Notes under the pieces: generated by a model | Database searches by the model: none | Told to the model about the DNA's origin: nothing | The model's input: the letters and a program-made list of their open reading frames with translations, nothing else | NCBI RefSeq assembly: GCF_039543525.1 | Contig: NZ_BAABJX010000048.1 | Span: 1 to 64,000 of the forward strand | Direction of reading: 5' to 3' | Length of the DNA stretch: 64,000 nucleotides | From: Algivirga pacifica | GTDB lineage: Bacteria; Bacteroidota; Bacteroidia; Cytophagales; Flammeovirgaceae | Shown here: positions 15,541 through 24,435 of the stretch, piece by piece | Layout of the letters: every line of letters begins with the position of its first letter | Position numbering within the stretch: position 1 is the first letter of the stretch | Program-made: the position numbers and the translations under genes

Positions 15541-16117
15541 GATTAGGTCTAACGTATTTTAAAACATTTCTCTTGAAATCATCGGTGTGGAATGCATTGG
15601 CATTTCTGAAAACAAAGCCTTCACATTCTCCTCCCAATTGACTGCCCTTTTGCATTTCTTCAGCAATCATATTTTCAATTTGATTCTCTAGGAATTTTCC
15701 TTGATAAATAACGGGAACGGTAGGGAGATCCATCAATTGAGCATAAAACATCACTTCTTCCCAAGAAAACCAAAGGTCTCCCTCCCTGATCGCAAAGACA
15801 AAAAAGTGAGATGGAAGGTGAGTGTATTCTATGCTATGTATACCATAGAGGTTTTCCCCGAAAATTTCCAGATCATCTAATTGATGATTGACTTGATCCC
15901 AAATAGCCCACATATTTTTTGCCCATGGATTGCGTGTAGGAGCTGCATGGGAACGAGCATATACGCCAGATTTTTTTAGGCAAGTATTCTCACCATCTAA
16001 CTTTTCAGTCATTACCAATGGATATTGAAGAATACCGGTCCAGTCTTTTAAAATTTTATCGTCAGAGGTTGTACCCGGAGAAAAAGGGAAATGATAGGTA
16101 CGGTTATATTTTTTCAT
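15467..16117 (-). CDS. ATP-dependent RNA ligase
   Basis: 216 residues, a minimal nucleotidyltransferase domain. Motif I is TEKLDGEN with the adenylated lysine K39. Motif III-like FVFAIREG, motif IV ECEGFVFRN and motif V NVLKYVR follow in order. No C-terminal extra domain is seen, unlike T4 Rnl1 or Rnl2. It should seal 3'-OH and 5'-phosphate RNA ends. It is transcribed first, and its 3' end overlaps HD-Pnk by 74 bases. Together they would repair RNA broken by a site-specific nuclease. The ligase family is certain; the RNA target is unknown. Confidence 0.9.
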   Translation of the reverse strand: MKKYNRTYHFPFSPGTTSDDKILKDWTGILQYPLVMTEKLDGENTCLKKSGVYARSHAAPTRNPWAKNMWAIWDQVNHQLDDLEIFGENLYGIHSIEYTHLPSHFFVFAIREGDLWFSWEEVMFYAQLMDLPTVPVIYQGKFLENQIENMIAEEMQKGSQLGGECEGFVFRNANAFHTDDFKRNVLKYVRPNHVTTDEHWTKNWKRARLQHEPSSL

Positions 16118-16645
16118 GATACAGTCATAGTATGCTTATTAGCTGTGAATTATATAGTGTTTACGATTAACCCTGTCGCTGTTTACGGGATAATATACCG
16201 TTTACCGGTTATCGCTTATTGTTTATGAACGATAACCAATAAGCGATTAAACATCACTAGCTATAAAGCGTAATAAGATATAAACTAAAAGGTAGGCACA
16301 ACGAACAAGCTATATAGATAAAGTGATTTTGAGCTTAATAATAAGTCCTCTTCCCTTCTATAGCGTTTAAAGAAATACTTGTTCGATATGTGAATTAGTT
16401 TTTACATGACTGTGGTATTTGATGCTCCTAATTTAAGGATAAATAGTTTTAATTAAAATTTAAGTTTATTATTTAGTTGCAAGTTTAGACTAAAAATACT
16501 CTATAACTTTTAAATAAAATCCACATGTCCCCTCTATTTCCCATAGTTTTTATTGATAAAATCCTGATTTATGGATTAAATTTTGTTTAATTGAATCTTG
16601 ATTCGATCACATTTTTAACTACAACCTCTTAATTATACTAATCAC
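16118..16645. other. 528-base gene-free spacer with a heptad palindrome
   Basis: 16190-16256 is a heptad-family inverted repeat (GTTTACC-GGTTATC-GCTTATT-GTTTATG, then AACGAT-AACCAAT-AAGCGAT). The remaining 390 bases are AT-rich with no clear frame or palindrome. They should contain promoters for the leftward RNA ligase and the rightward lipoprotein hydrolase, but I cannot place a convincing box. Confidence 0.6.
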
Positions 16646-17809
16646 ATGAGAAAATTTTTATTACTCTTTTTTATCAATGCGCTCTTTCTATCGAGCTGTG
16701 ACCTTTTTGAACAAGAAGTAGACTTAGTAAAGGAACCTATTGATATAAGTACTTATATCAGCACTTCTCCTTTACAATTGGATGCAGCGGTTAATTATCA
16801 GTATGCTGCTGCAGTTCCTTATGGAACCAATGAGAAGAACAAATTTGATATTTATCTGGCAGATGCTACTGCTCCTACCCCATTGGTAATTTGGATACAC
16901 GGTGGTGGATTTGTAACCGGAGACCGTTCTCTATCTCCTCAAAACTTTGGAGGACAAGACCCTACAGATATTGTAACGGCATTTCTTTCTCAAGGAATTT
17001 CATTCGCTTCTATCAGTTACCGCCTATTGGATGCTCAAAATGAAACCGAAGGAGTGATCAAATCACTAAATGACAGCAAAAGAGCATTACAGTATTTGAA
17101 ATTGTATGCAGAGGAGTTCAATATTGATCCTGATCGTATTGGCATTTTTGGAGCTTCTGCTGGAGCCGGTACAGCTTTGTATTTGGGATTGAGCGATGAC
17201 TTGGCGATCTCTACTAGCCAAACTGATGATATTGTTTTAACACAATCTACTAGTGTAAAAGCAATTGGAGCATTGGAGACTCAAGCAACTTACGACATTC
17301 CTAAATGGGACCAGTTAGTCTTCAAGCCATTGGCAGACCACGGCTTGAAACTAGACTCCAAAAGTTTACCAAATGCTGTTTTAGGCCCAGAAGGTGACCT
17401 TCCATTAAGTGTTGGCCTTTTGTCTGCCGTGCCAAGCATCGCCGCAACGATCAACAGCTTTTATGGAATCAGCTCCGTATCTGATCTATACAGCAATGAG
17501 ACTTCCGCTTACAGAAAGCAAGTAGAAATCTTGAGTCTAATGGATGCTAATGACCCTCCAATTTACCTACAAAATTCTATCTGGAACCTGGAACCGGACG
17601 AAAGCATGTATGACTTGAATAATCCGGAAAGTATTGGAGCATTGTTCAACTTTGTCTTCCACCACGCTTACCAAGCCAAAGCATTGCATGACCGTGCCGA
17701 GGAAGTTGGACTAAAGCACGTATCTATCATTCCTGAACTAGGAATTGAAGATGAGAACACAAAAGATTTCGTTACCTTCTTTATTGGAGAATTGAAAGAA
17801 GCCATCTAA
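16646..17809 (+). CDS. Alpha/beta-hydrolase lipoprotein (esterase/lipase type)
   Basis: 387 residues. A lipoprotein signal ends in LSSC at residue 18 and is followed by acidic residues. The alpha/beta-hydrolase core has the oxyanion-hole HGGGFVTGD near residue 86 and the nucleophile elbow GASAGAG near residue 170, as in carboxylesterase/BD-FAE-like hydrolases. A late Asp/His pair is plausible in the C-terminal VFHHAYQ and GLKHVSIIPE regions. It is expected to be a membrane-anchored esterase. It is monocistronic, with a palindromic terminator 27 bases after the stop. Confidence 0.82.
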   Translation: MRKFLLLFFINALFLSSCDLFEQEVDLVKEPIDISTYISTSPLQLDAAVNYQYAAAVPYGTNEKNKFDIYLADATAPTPLVIWIHGGGFVTGDRSLSPQNFGGQDPTDIVTAFLSQGISFASISYRLLDAQNETEGVIKSLNDSKRALQYLKLYAEEFNIDPDRIGIFGASAGAGTALYLGLSDDLAISTSQTDDIVLTQSTSVKAIGALETQATYDIPKWDQLVFKPLADHGLKLDSKSLPNAVLGPEGDLPLSVGLLSAVPSIAATINSFYGISSVSDLYSNETSAYRKQVEILSLMDANDPPIYLQNSIWNLEPDESMYDLNNPESIGALFNFVFHHAYQAKALHDRAEEVGLKHVSIIPELGIEDENTKDFVTFFIGELKEAI

Positions 17810-17835
17810 GAAATATCGTATAGTACGAATATACT

Positions 17836-17864
17836 GGTCGTAGTGTCCTCACTACGACCTTTTT
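17836..17864. terminator. GGTCGTAG-family hairpin acting as terminator
   Basis: A 10-bp perfect stem, GGTCGTAGTG-TCCT-CACTACGACC, followed by five Ts, placed between two convergent genes. The stem sequence recurs at 20056-20079 and, degenerate, within 14240-14330, so a repeated element appears to serve as a terminator here. Confidence 0.75.
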
Positions 17865-17884
17865 CATTATTAGAGCATCCACTC

Positions 17885-18538
17885 TCAATAAAGAAACTTT
17901 GTCTCGTCGAAAAGCCTATTATCAAAATCAATATACATAGGTAAAAGCTCATAGACTCTTTCAAACTCCTCTTCATTGAGTTCCTCCACCTTCTTGTCAA
18001 ACATCATCAACGCTTGCTTATTCCATAACTTCTGGTACTCACCGAATATATTTTCTAATAATCTAGAAAATTCTTCAGTTGATGTACTTTTTGGTAAACC
18101 CAAGTAAATAGCGGCTTTTCTTGGGGATTCCGCATATCGTTTATTCTGCTGTGGGTTTATGTAAAAGGCATTAAATTGCTTTTTGGAATAGTCTGTTACC
18201 TGTTGCAACTCCCATATATTTCTCTTTTTAAAACAAATACATGCTCCTTTACTTATTTCAAAGGATTGTACGTACAACGGTATAATTACTCCCTTCTCTG
18301 TTTGTAATGCAATTTGAGGAAAGAAACTATTCTTGTATTGGAGTGAAATATCGTCAAAGCACTCTCCAAAAGTTTTGAACTGGGACAAAGGAATAATTTC
18401 TCTCTCTTCGTAAAGATACCGCTGCCAAGAAAGGGTTATTTGATCTTGGGCACGCTCGCGATCTAAAATAACGGTCGTATCCCATTCACAGGATATCAAT
18501 AACATAAAAGGAACTAAGAGTTGTAATTGGTTTTTCAT
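17885..18538 (-). CDS. Lipoprotein, uncharacterised
   Basis: 217 residues from the ATG at 18538, chosen because it gives a clean lipoprotein signal (MKNQLQLLVPFMLLISC); a longer frame reaching 18652 would bury it. The mature region has two parts: an N-terminal part with a CICFKKRN strand, and a C-terminal helical part rich in Glu and Leu (KKVEELNEEEFERVYELLP). No family recognised. It is followed on the same strand by nothing and preceded by another lipoprotein gene, with a 120-base spacer carrying a GC-rich palindrome. Confidence 0.6.
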   Translation of the reverse strand: MKNQLQLLVPFMLLISCEWDTTVILDRERAQDQITLSWQRYLYEEREIIPLSQFKTFGECFDDISLQYKNSFFPQIALQTEKGVIIPLYVQSFEISKGACICFKKRNIWELQQVTDYSKKQFNAFYINPQQNKRYAESPRKAAIYLGLPKSTSTEEFSRLLENIFGEYQKLWNKQALMMFDKKVEELNEEEFERVYELLPMYIDFDNRLFDETKFLY

Positions 18539-18624
18539 GATGTGGGAGTGTTTTTTACTTACATAATGAAAAACGGAGGAAGGGTTACATTTTTCACAAA
18601 GGGACCACATCATTACAAGTCTTT

Positions 18625-18656
18625 CATACGGCCGCACCACTGGCGCGGCCATACGA
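18625..18656. repeat. GGCCGCACCA palindrome
   Basis: GGCCGCACCA-C-TGGCGCGGCC: a 10-bp stem with one A/C mismatch, of the same family as 4149-4183. It lies directly after the stop of the lipoprotein gene at 18659 and probably ends it. Confidence 0.65.
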
Positions 18657-18658
18657 AA

Positions 18659-19189
18659 TCACAATCCTAACACCTTGGCATCAATAAAGAATGTCGCATC
18701 AATATTGATTGTATAATCCTGTGTGATCAACTCATCAGTCACTGTATTCAATCTTAACTGAAACTCGTCTTTCTTGATATACTCCTGTAGATCGGCACCT
18801 GTAGGAGTTAGCGTCAACGTATTTCCAACTTGCCAGGGAATATTTTTAATGGATGCTACTTCAATCTCTTCTAATCCCTCTGCGGTTAGAAATACAGTCA
18901 TGGATTCTAAAAAGCTAAAGTCTCCACCTGATGGAGTCGTTACACTCAGGGTAAGTTCCTTCAATAGAACTTGTTCAACCATATCCTTACGAGTATCATT
19001 TAGTGCGAAGGTTGACTCTGAATTAGTCTCAATCTTTGGGGTTAAAACCTTCAATGGAAACTCTATTCCTATTAAGGATGGCACCTCTACCTCTGTTTGA
19101 TAATCCATCTCAAACTGGGTAAGTTTGGATAAGCTACTGCAAGAAGAAATTAAAAGAATAGTGATGAAGTAAAAAAATAACTTTTGCAT
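18659..19189 (-). CDS. Lipoprotein, uncharacterised
   Basis: 176 residues from the ATG at 19189, giving a signal MQKLFFYFITILLISSC with the lipid-accepting Cys at 17. The mature part is predicted all-beta (many alternating Val/Thr/Leu strands, for example LKELTLSVTTPSGGDF and TLTLTPTGADLQEYI). It resembles small secreted LEA/WHy-like or Ig-like domains, but I make no family call. It is divergently transcribed from the VOC gene, with 78 bases between starts; a CAAAAGATATA on the plus strand there could be a degenerate leftward -7 box. Confidence 0.55.
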   Translation of the reverse strand: MQKLFFYFITILLISSCSSLSKLTQFEMDYQTEVEVPSLIGIEFPLKVLTPKIETNSESTFALNDTRKDMVEQVLLKELTLSVTTPSGGDFSFLESMTVFLTAEGLEEIEVASIKNIPWQVGNTLTLTPTGADLQEYIKKDEFQLRLNTVTDELITQDYTINIDATFFIDAKVLGL

Positions 19190-19267
19190 ATCTAAAACTG
19201 TTAATAAAAAATGATGATCTATCATTAAATACAATCCACAAAAGATATACCCGAATTATACTATGCT

Positions 19268-19939
19268 ATGAAAATACAAGAACTCACCTTATATAGCCGC
19301 AATCTTCCACGTCAAAAATCTTTTTATCAGAATACGCTAGGCCTTGAAATCACGCAAGAGACGGATACATTTTTTGAAATCACTACCCAGAATACTTTAT
19401 TAAGATTCGAAGAGAAGTCAGATGCCACTCCCTATCATTTTGCCTTTAATATTCCTTCTGAAAAGGAAGAGGAAGTAATGGAATGGCTTCAACAAAAAGT
19501 AAAGATCCTTCCCTTTCAAGGAGAAAAATTGGTAGATTTCTCTGCCTGGAATGCCAAGGCAATGTACTTTAAAGATATGGATGGGAATATTGTAGAGTTC
19601 ATTAGTCGTAGAAATCTTCAATACCCTTTTCATGCCCCTTTTGATGTAAAACAACTTTGGGAAGTTAGTGAGATTGGGATGCCGACAAAGCGTGTGTCTT
19701 CTATATATGGCGAATTAAAGTCAGTTGCAAGTATAGACTTTTTTGATGGGGACCGAGAGCGCTTTTTGGCTGCTGGTGGAGAACATGGACTATTTATTAT
19801 TATAGACTATCAGCAAAAAGACTGGATTCCTACTGATGACAAAGCCCTGCCCTCAGCTTTTCGCTGTACTTTTGAGTCCAATGGGAAGGTGTATGAGATA
19901 GAGTATAAAGAGGAAAAGATTATATGGCATAAGAAATAA
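19268..19939 (+). CDS. VOC (glyoxalase/bleomycin-resistance fold) protein
   Basis: 223 residues. The first half is a clear VOC module: MKIQELTLYSRNL, then FYQNTLGLEI, and MYFKDMDGNIVEFISRR near residue 110. The second half (about 125-223) continues with a second, more divergent beta-alpha-beta-beta-beta unit (GELKSVASIDFF, then GEHGLFIII). The family covers metal-dependent isomerases, lyases and dioxygenases as well as sequestering proteins. No specific substrate can be inferred. Confidence 0.8.
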   Translation: MKIQELTLYSRNLPRQKSFYQNTLGLEITQETDTFFEITTQNTLLRFEEKSDATPYHFAFNIPSEKEEEVMEWLQQKVKILPFQGEKLVDFSAWNAKAMYFKDMDGNIVEFISRRNLQYPFHAPFDVKQLWEVSEIGMPTKRVSSIYGELKSVASIDFFDGDRERFLAAGGEHGLFIIIDYQQKDWIPTDDKALPSAFRCTFESNGKVYEIEYKEEKIIWHKK

Positions 19940-20018
19940 TATCTTATGTCGACTGTATTTTTTGAGTCAAAGGAGATTCTGTATGAGCGGGAATATAGGA
20001 GCAGGAGGATTGGGTATA

Positions 20019-20085
20019 GTGACCTTTTGAGCGAGGACGCTCAAAAAATGAAAAAGGTCGTAGCGAGGACACTACGACCAGTTTA
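20019..20085. repeat. Tandem GAGCG / GGTCGTAG hairpins
   Basis: TTGAGCG-AGGA-CGCTCAA, then GGTCGTAG-CGAGGACA-CTACGACC. These lie between two convergent genes and are related to 17836-17859 and 14240-14330. Likely transcription end for one or both genes. Confidence 0.65.
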
Positions 20086-20121
20086 TATCATTTACAGGGT
20101 GGTGCCCTGTGCTAGTAAACC

Positions 20122-21441
20122 TTAATGCGTTTCATAAACGTATTCTGGCTCTTCGATCTCTACGGTACCTTCCTCATTGATGGAAACCAATTTTACTTTC
20201 TTGATCTCGTTCACCAACATAGGATCATACTTGGCACGAACCCTTACATAGTTATCCGTAAATCCATACATGTAACCATCCTGAATCTCATGTTCGAAGA
20301 GTACGTTATATTCATTTCCTAGCTGGCTTTCATAGAATGCTCTCTTTTTCTTTTCAGAAAGTCCTCTAAGCATTTTGGAACGACGGTTACGTTCTTTCAT
20401 TGGAACAGCCCCTTCCATATCAACCGCTTCTGTATTATCACGCTCTGAGTACGTGAATACGTGGAAATAAGAAACGTCTAACTCATTCAGGAAGTAATAG
20501 GTATCCAGGAAATCTTCTTCTGTCTCTCCAGGGAAACCAACGATCACATCTACACCAATACACGCATTTGGATTAAGCTTCTTGATCAGCTCTACCCGAC
20601 TGCTATAAACTTCACGCTTATAACGTCTTCTCATAAGCTGTAAGAGCTTATCTGAACCTGACTGAAGTGGTATGTGGTAATGAGGCACAAAGCGCTCTGA
20701 ATCGGCACAGAATTCGATAATCTCGTTCGATAGTAGATTCGGTTCGATGGACGAGATACGAATACGATCAATCCCCTCTACTTTATCCAGTTCTTTTACC
20801 AGATCAAAGAAGCGTACTTCTCTCTTTCCGTTGATAATACCGAAGTCTCCAATATTTACTCCTGTCAGTACCACCTCTTTTGTTTCGGAGGCTGCGATCT
20901 CTTGCGCGTTTTTAATCACATGCTCTATCGTATCACTTCGGCTCTTTCCCCTTGCCAATGGAATAGTACAGAAGGTACATTGATAGTTACAACCGTCTTG
21001 TACTTTCAAGAAGGTACGGGTTCTATCGTTAATGGAGTACCCTGAGATAAAGTCTTTGGTTTCTTTAATCTCCTGCGCCAGTACTTTTGGCTCTTCTGTT
21101 TTCACGAAACCGTCCAGCAGTTCGATCAGACGGAACTTCTCTGCGGCTCCGAGCACTGCATCCACCCCTTCCAGTTCTGAGATTTCCTTTGGTTTCAACT
21201 GTGCATAGCAACCAATGATAGCCACATAGCCGTTCGGAGAGATCTTCTTGGCTTCTCTCACCACCTTTGCGCATTTCTTATCTGCGTTATCGGTTACCGA
21301 ACAGGTATTAATAATAAATATATCTGGAGTTTCTGAGAACTCTACTTTTTTGTATCCCTTCTCTTCAAACATACGACCGATCGTAGAGGTCTCGGAGAAG
21401 TTCAGCTTACAGCCTAATGTATAAAATGCTACTTTTCTCAT
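20122..21441 (-). CDS. mtaB: tRNA (t6A37) C2-methylthiotransferase MtaB
   Basis: 439 residues with the three-part methylthiotransferase plan. The N-terminal UPF0004 domain has its cluster cysteines in LGCKLN, INTCSVT and IGCYAQ. The radical SAM core has the CNYQCTFC triad near residue 155. A C-terminal TRAM domain carries YNVLFE and YVRVRAKY. MtaB converts t6A37 to ms2t6A in tRNAs reading ANN codons. An AT-rich TAAATTTG octamer at 21464-21471 (leftward) fits the -7 consensus and lies about 23 bases from the ATG. Confidence 0.93.
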   Translation of the reverse strand: MRKVAFYTLGCKLNFSETSTIGRMFEEKGYKKVEFSETPDIFIINTCSVTDNADKKCAKVVREAKKISPNGYVAIIGCYAQLKPKEISELEGVDAVLGAAEKFRLIELLDGFVKTEEPKVLAQEIKETKDFISGYSINDRTRTFLKVQDGCNYQCTFCTIPLARGKSRSDTIEHVIKNAQEIAASETKEVVLTGVNIGDFGIINGKREVRFFDLVKELDKVEGIDRIRISSIEPNLLSNEIIEFCADSERFVPHYHIPLQSGSDKLLQLMRRRYKREVYSSRVELIKKLNPNACIGVDVIVGFPGETEEDFLDTYYFLNELDVSYFHVFTYSERDNTEAVDMEGAVPMKERNRRSKMLRGLSEKKKRAFYESQLGNEYNVLFEHEIQDGYMYGFTDNYVRVRAKYDPMLVNEIKKVKLVSINEEGTVEIEEPEYVYETH

Positions 21442-21501
21442 ATCTTGCCTGTCAAAATTCCTGCAAATTTAAGGCTTTTTTCAAGAAATCACGATTTCCA
21501 T

Positions 21502-24225
21502 TTAATAACGTTTTAACATTCGTCCATTTTTAATCAAATCCAGCAGGTGATCTTTCACCCAACCTTGCTTCAAAGTCCATTGTCCAAAAGGTATTGGGAC
21601 GATATAATGTTTTACTCTTAGCATCTTATGATAGACTTGTAAAGGCCTCTCTTTCTCGAACCCTGGGAAGTAAAAACAAAAGGTACCCCCTTGGTAAGAT
21701 AAAGCCAGACTAAAACATTCGTTGCCTATTTCAAAATCCGTTCTTACCTCCCCTAGCTTTTGCTCTTGCAACCATGTCTTCAACTCCTCTATAAAAGGAA
21801 TCTCTAACATTTGGGCTACTTGTCCCTGTAAAAATGCTTCTGAGTGTTCCAAGTAGGCCTCCATAAGACTCTTCTTGCCTTTTAGATAATCTGTTCCTAT
21901 AACCGATGAGATGATCCATTGTTTTTTTCGGCTCCGGCTAATACTCACATTGAATACGTCCTCTCTATTCAGGTGTTGTAAGGCTGAAGGATGCGTCTCC
22001 GGACAAATCCCCATCGAAAGCATCATAAAGTCTTTCTCTTCTCCCTGAAAAGAATGTGCTGTTCCTACCAAGACATCGTGTCGTTGTAGGTGTTCCAACG
22101 TCAATTGCTTTTGCACTCTTTTCTGTAGGTAGTCTACCTGTGTCCTGTAAGGGGAAAGTATTCCTATGGAAGACACTTTTTCAACAGGAAGTTCCTTCTG
22201 TTCCTCAATCAAGTGCTCCAATAGTGCTAACACTTTATCGGCTTCCGCTTTAATATATCCCGTCTTGGTTCTTTTCCCTTTTACGCCCACCACTTCTAAA
22301 GGATTATCGGTTTCCTTCAGATACTGATGCGTCATGATTTTTAAACGCTTCTGATAGAACTGCTTATTAGAAAAGGATATCAATTGAGGATGACTACGGA
22401 AATGCTCATCCAAAAAGTTAAGCTGTCGTTGATCTTCCGTGCTTTCGTAGATCAGGTCCAGTACACTTTTCTCCCTGTAGTCTAATCGTTTCTGTTCCTC
22501 CAATGTCAACTGATGGAGATTCCCTAAATACTGTTGTTGTTTTCGACTTAGGAAGGAATTGTGTCTCAGTTGCTTGAAATCCCCTGCCACGACCACTCTT
22601 TTGGCTCGTTGTAATGCCGGAAGTATACTACTGATATCGCATTGGGTCGCCTCGTCAATAATCACCACATCAAAGAGTTCCTTATACATCGGCAGCACCG
22701 CACTCACCTCTGTGATACTCACCAACCATACTGGAAATACAGAAAGCAGTCGTTGAAAGTCCAGGGAATCGAAGATGTCTGACTTGCGGCCACTGTTTCT
22801 TGCCTTAATGGCTCCATGAAGGTTCTTTAAGGCTTTGTAGTCTTTTTTGAGGCATTGGTTGACCTGATAGTAAAAACTATTCTTTACATAGATCTGTATC
22901 AGTCTGTTTCGTTCATTCAGCAATTGATAATAGGCTTCGGTAGCTTCCCAAAGTGGACGTTCATGTTCGATACGATATTCTTCTATTCTTTGTGTCAATC
23001 TATTCCACCAGCCTGCTCCTTCAAAAAGCTCTTTTCGCTTCCCTTCCCTAAGTTCTTTTCGTTTGTACGTCTGGTGAATGTTCTCAATCTTTTTCTCTAT
23101 AGCCGATAGCTCTTTTCTAAGTTTATTCAACTCTGCCGAAGTCACCTTTGGCATCCCTCCTCCTTGCAGGATGTATTCCAACTGATCTTTCAATTGCTTT
23201 TTCAGTTCTCGGCTTCCTCCTCCTCTCATAAGGACTTCTGCCATATCAAACTCCTCCTTGAGTTTCTTCCCTACAACATCCACCGCTTGATTATTCGAAG
23301 AAACCACCAGGACAGATTCTCCTCTTCCTACACAATCCATCACCATAGCCGCAATGGTAAAAGACTTCCCTGTTCCCGGAGGACCCACAATAACACTGGC
23401 TTGAGAGGTCGCTCCTACCTGAATAATATTTTCCTGAGCTTCACTTAATAGCGCTGGAACCATTAAAGAAGAGGTGCTTTCGTTTTTAAAATGATTGGAA
23501 GTACTTCCCAAATAGGTCTTTAAAGCTGAAGAGTATTCAGCCTCTTGAAACCCTGACAGTTCATCTAACTCGCTCAAGACACCATACGTCAACGATGATT
23601 TTCTAAGAACACATAAAGCGGAAGCTGGTTCAATGACAGTACCTTCCTCTTCATACTTTTTACTGATTTTCTCTTCTGTCTCTAACGTAGGATACATCAA
23701 TAAAGGCTCCGTATCACAAGAAGTAAAGTATTCTTTAATGCTATTGCGAACGGCACTCACCTCATTAAACGTCAATACACCATCTAATAAAGGATCCTTT
23801 AAATCAAAAAGTAATTGTTGGGGGAATTCCTCCTCTTGCGCAAGAACCCTAAGTGCGGTAATGTTAATGACCGTATTCTCCCATACAGGAGAAACATAAT
23901 ACATCTCCTCCCGGTATTCGATGGTCATAGGGGTCATATAAAGAGGTGTCGTCAGTGCTCTACTGCGACCATTAATCTTGTACTTCCCCTTAACAAAAAG
24001 GGAGCATAGATAGATAGATTTTTCTTTTGGGTGTAATTGTAATCGGTAGGCTGCCCGCTCTCCCCATTCTTCGTCTACTGGGTATGAGGGTAATCCCCCC
24101 TCTAGCATGTCTGCATCATTCAGCCAGAAAGGTATTTCTACTTTTTCATGAAAAAAATCAGTCAGGCCCTGTTCTCTATTATCGGAGAGATAACATGACT
24201 GTAGGTATTTTATAAGATGCTGCAT
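21502..24225 (-). CDS. Superfamily 1 (Upf1/Dna2-like) helicase
   Basis: 907 residues. All SF1B motifs are present: GPPGTGKS at 281-288, VVIDEATQ (Walker B), VVVAGDFKQL, LDEHFRSHP, VGTAHSFQGEEKD and NVSISRSRKKQW. The first 260 residues are an unrecognised N-terminal region and there is a coiled insertion after motif Ia. About 90 residues follow the helicase core (EVRTDFEIGNECFSLALSYQ, then VPIPFGQW). They resemble the strand order of small endonuclease-like domains tacked to such helicases, but I see no intact catalytic D-ExK. Likely acts on nucleic acid in repair or RNA metabolism. Single gene, no recognisable defence partners. Confidence 0.85.
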   Translation of the reverse strand: MQHLIKYLQSCYLSDNREQGLTDFFHEKVEIPFWLNDADMLEGGLPSYPVDEEWGERAAYRLQLHPKEKSIYLCSLFVKGKYKINGRSRALTTPLYMTPMTIEYREEMYYVSPVWENTVINITALRVLAQEEEFPQQLLFDLKDPLLDGVLTFNEVSAVRNSIKEYFTSCDTEPLLMYPTLETEEKISKKYEEEGTVIEPASALCVLRKSSLTYGVLSELDELSGFQEAEYSSALKTYLGSTSNHFKNESTSSLMVPALLSEAQENIIQVGATSQASVIVGPPGTGKSFTIAAMVMDCVGRGESVLVVSSNNQAVDVVGKKLKEEFDMAEVLMRGGGSRELKKQLKDQLEYILQGGGMPKVTSAELNKLRKELSAIEKKIENIHQTYKRKELREGKRKELFEGAGWWNRLTQRIEEYRIEHERPLWEATEAYYQLLNERNRLIQIYVKNSFYYQVNQCLKKDYKALKNLHGAIKARNSGRKSDIFDSLDFQRLLSVFPVWLVSITEVSAVLPMYKELFDVVIIDEATQCDISSILPALQRAKRVVVAGDFKQLRHNSFLSRKQQQYLGNLHQLTLEEQKRLDYREKSVLDLIYESTEDQRQLNFLDEHFRSHPQLISFSNKQFYQKRLKIMTHQYLKETDNPLEVVGVKGKRTKTGYIKAEADKVLALLEHLIEEQKELPVEKVSSIGILSPYRTQVDYLQKRVQKQLTLEHLQRHDVLVGTAHSFQGEEKDFMMLSMGICPETHPSALQHLNREDVFNVSISRSRKKQWIISSVIGTDYLKGKKSLMEAYLEHSEAFLQGQVAQMLEIPFIEELKTWLQEQKLGEVRTDFEIGNECFSLALSYQGGTFCFYFPGFEKERPLQVYHKMLRVKHYIVPIPFGQWTLKQGWVKDHLLDLIKNGRMLKRY

Positions 24226-24344
24226 ATAGGTTGAATCGTTGAACCGAGTTAATGGTTTATTGAAAAGTATTTCGCTCTAAAATACATCTAAATCATTTAA
24301 CAATTCAACTCTTCACCATAGGTAATGAAGTATAGAGGTGTAAA

Positions 24345-24385
24345 AGTGTAGAGGTGTAAAGTTTCAGACTATACACCTCTACACT
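24345..24385. repeat. 14-bp inverted repeat AGTGTAGAGGTGTA
   Basis: AGTGTAGAGGTGTA (24345-24358) and its exact complement (24372-24385) are separated by 13 bases; a third copy of the same word with small changes lies just upstream at 24329-24342. It is located between the 2OG oxygenase gene's 3' end and the helicase start, so it may end the oxygenase-distal transcript or be a low-complexity relative of the palindrome at 28150-28230. Confidence 0.6.
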
Positions 24386-24435
24386 AAGTACTATTCAACC
24401 AGAGGAGGTACAAGCCTCCTCAACGATTCAACAGC

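Noticed and set aside
16118..16645. Small RNA or hidden gene in the 528-base spacer
   Set aside because: Apart from the heptad palindrome there is no frame, terminator or promoter pair strong enough to support one.
21502..24225. Part of a multi-gene defence system (for example BREX or Zorya)
   Set aside because: The flanking genes are mtaB and a 2OG oxygenase, with no methylase, nuclease or other defence partners.
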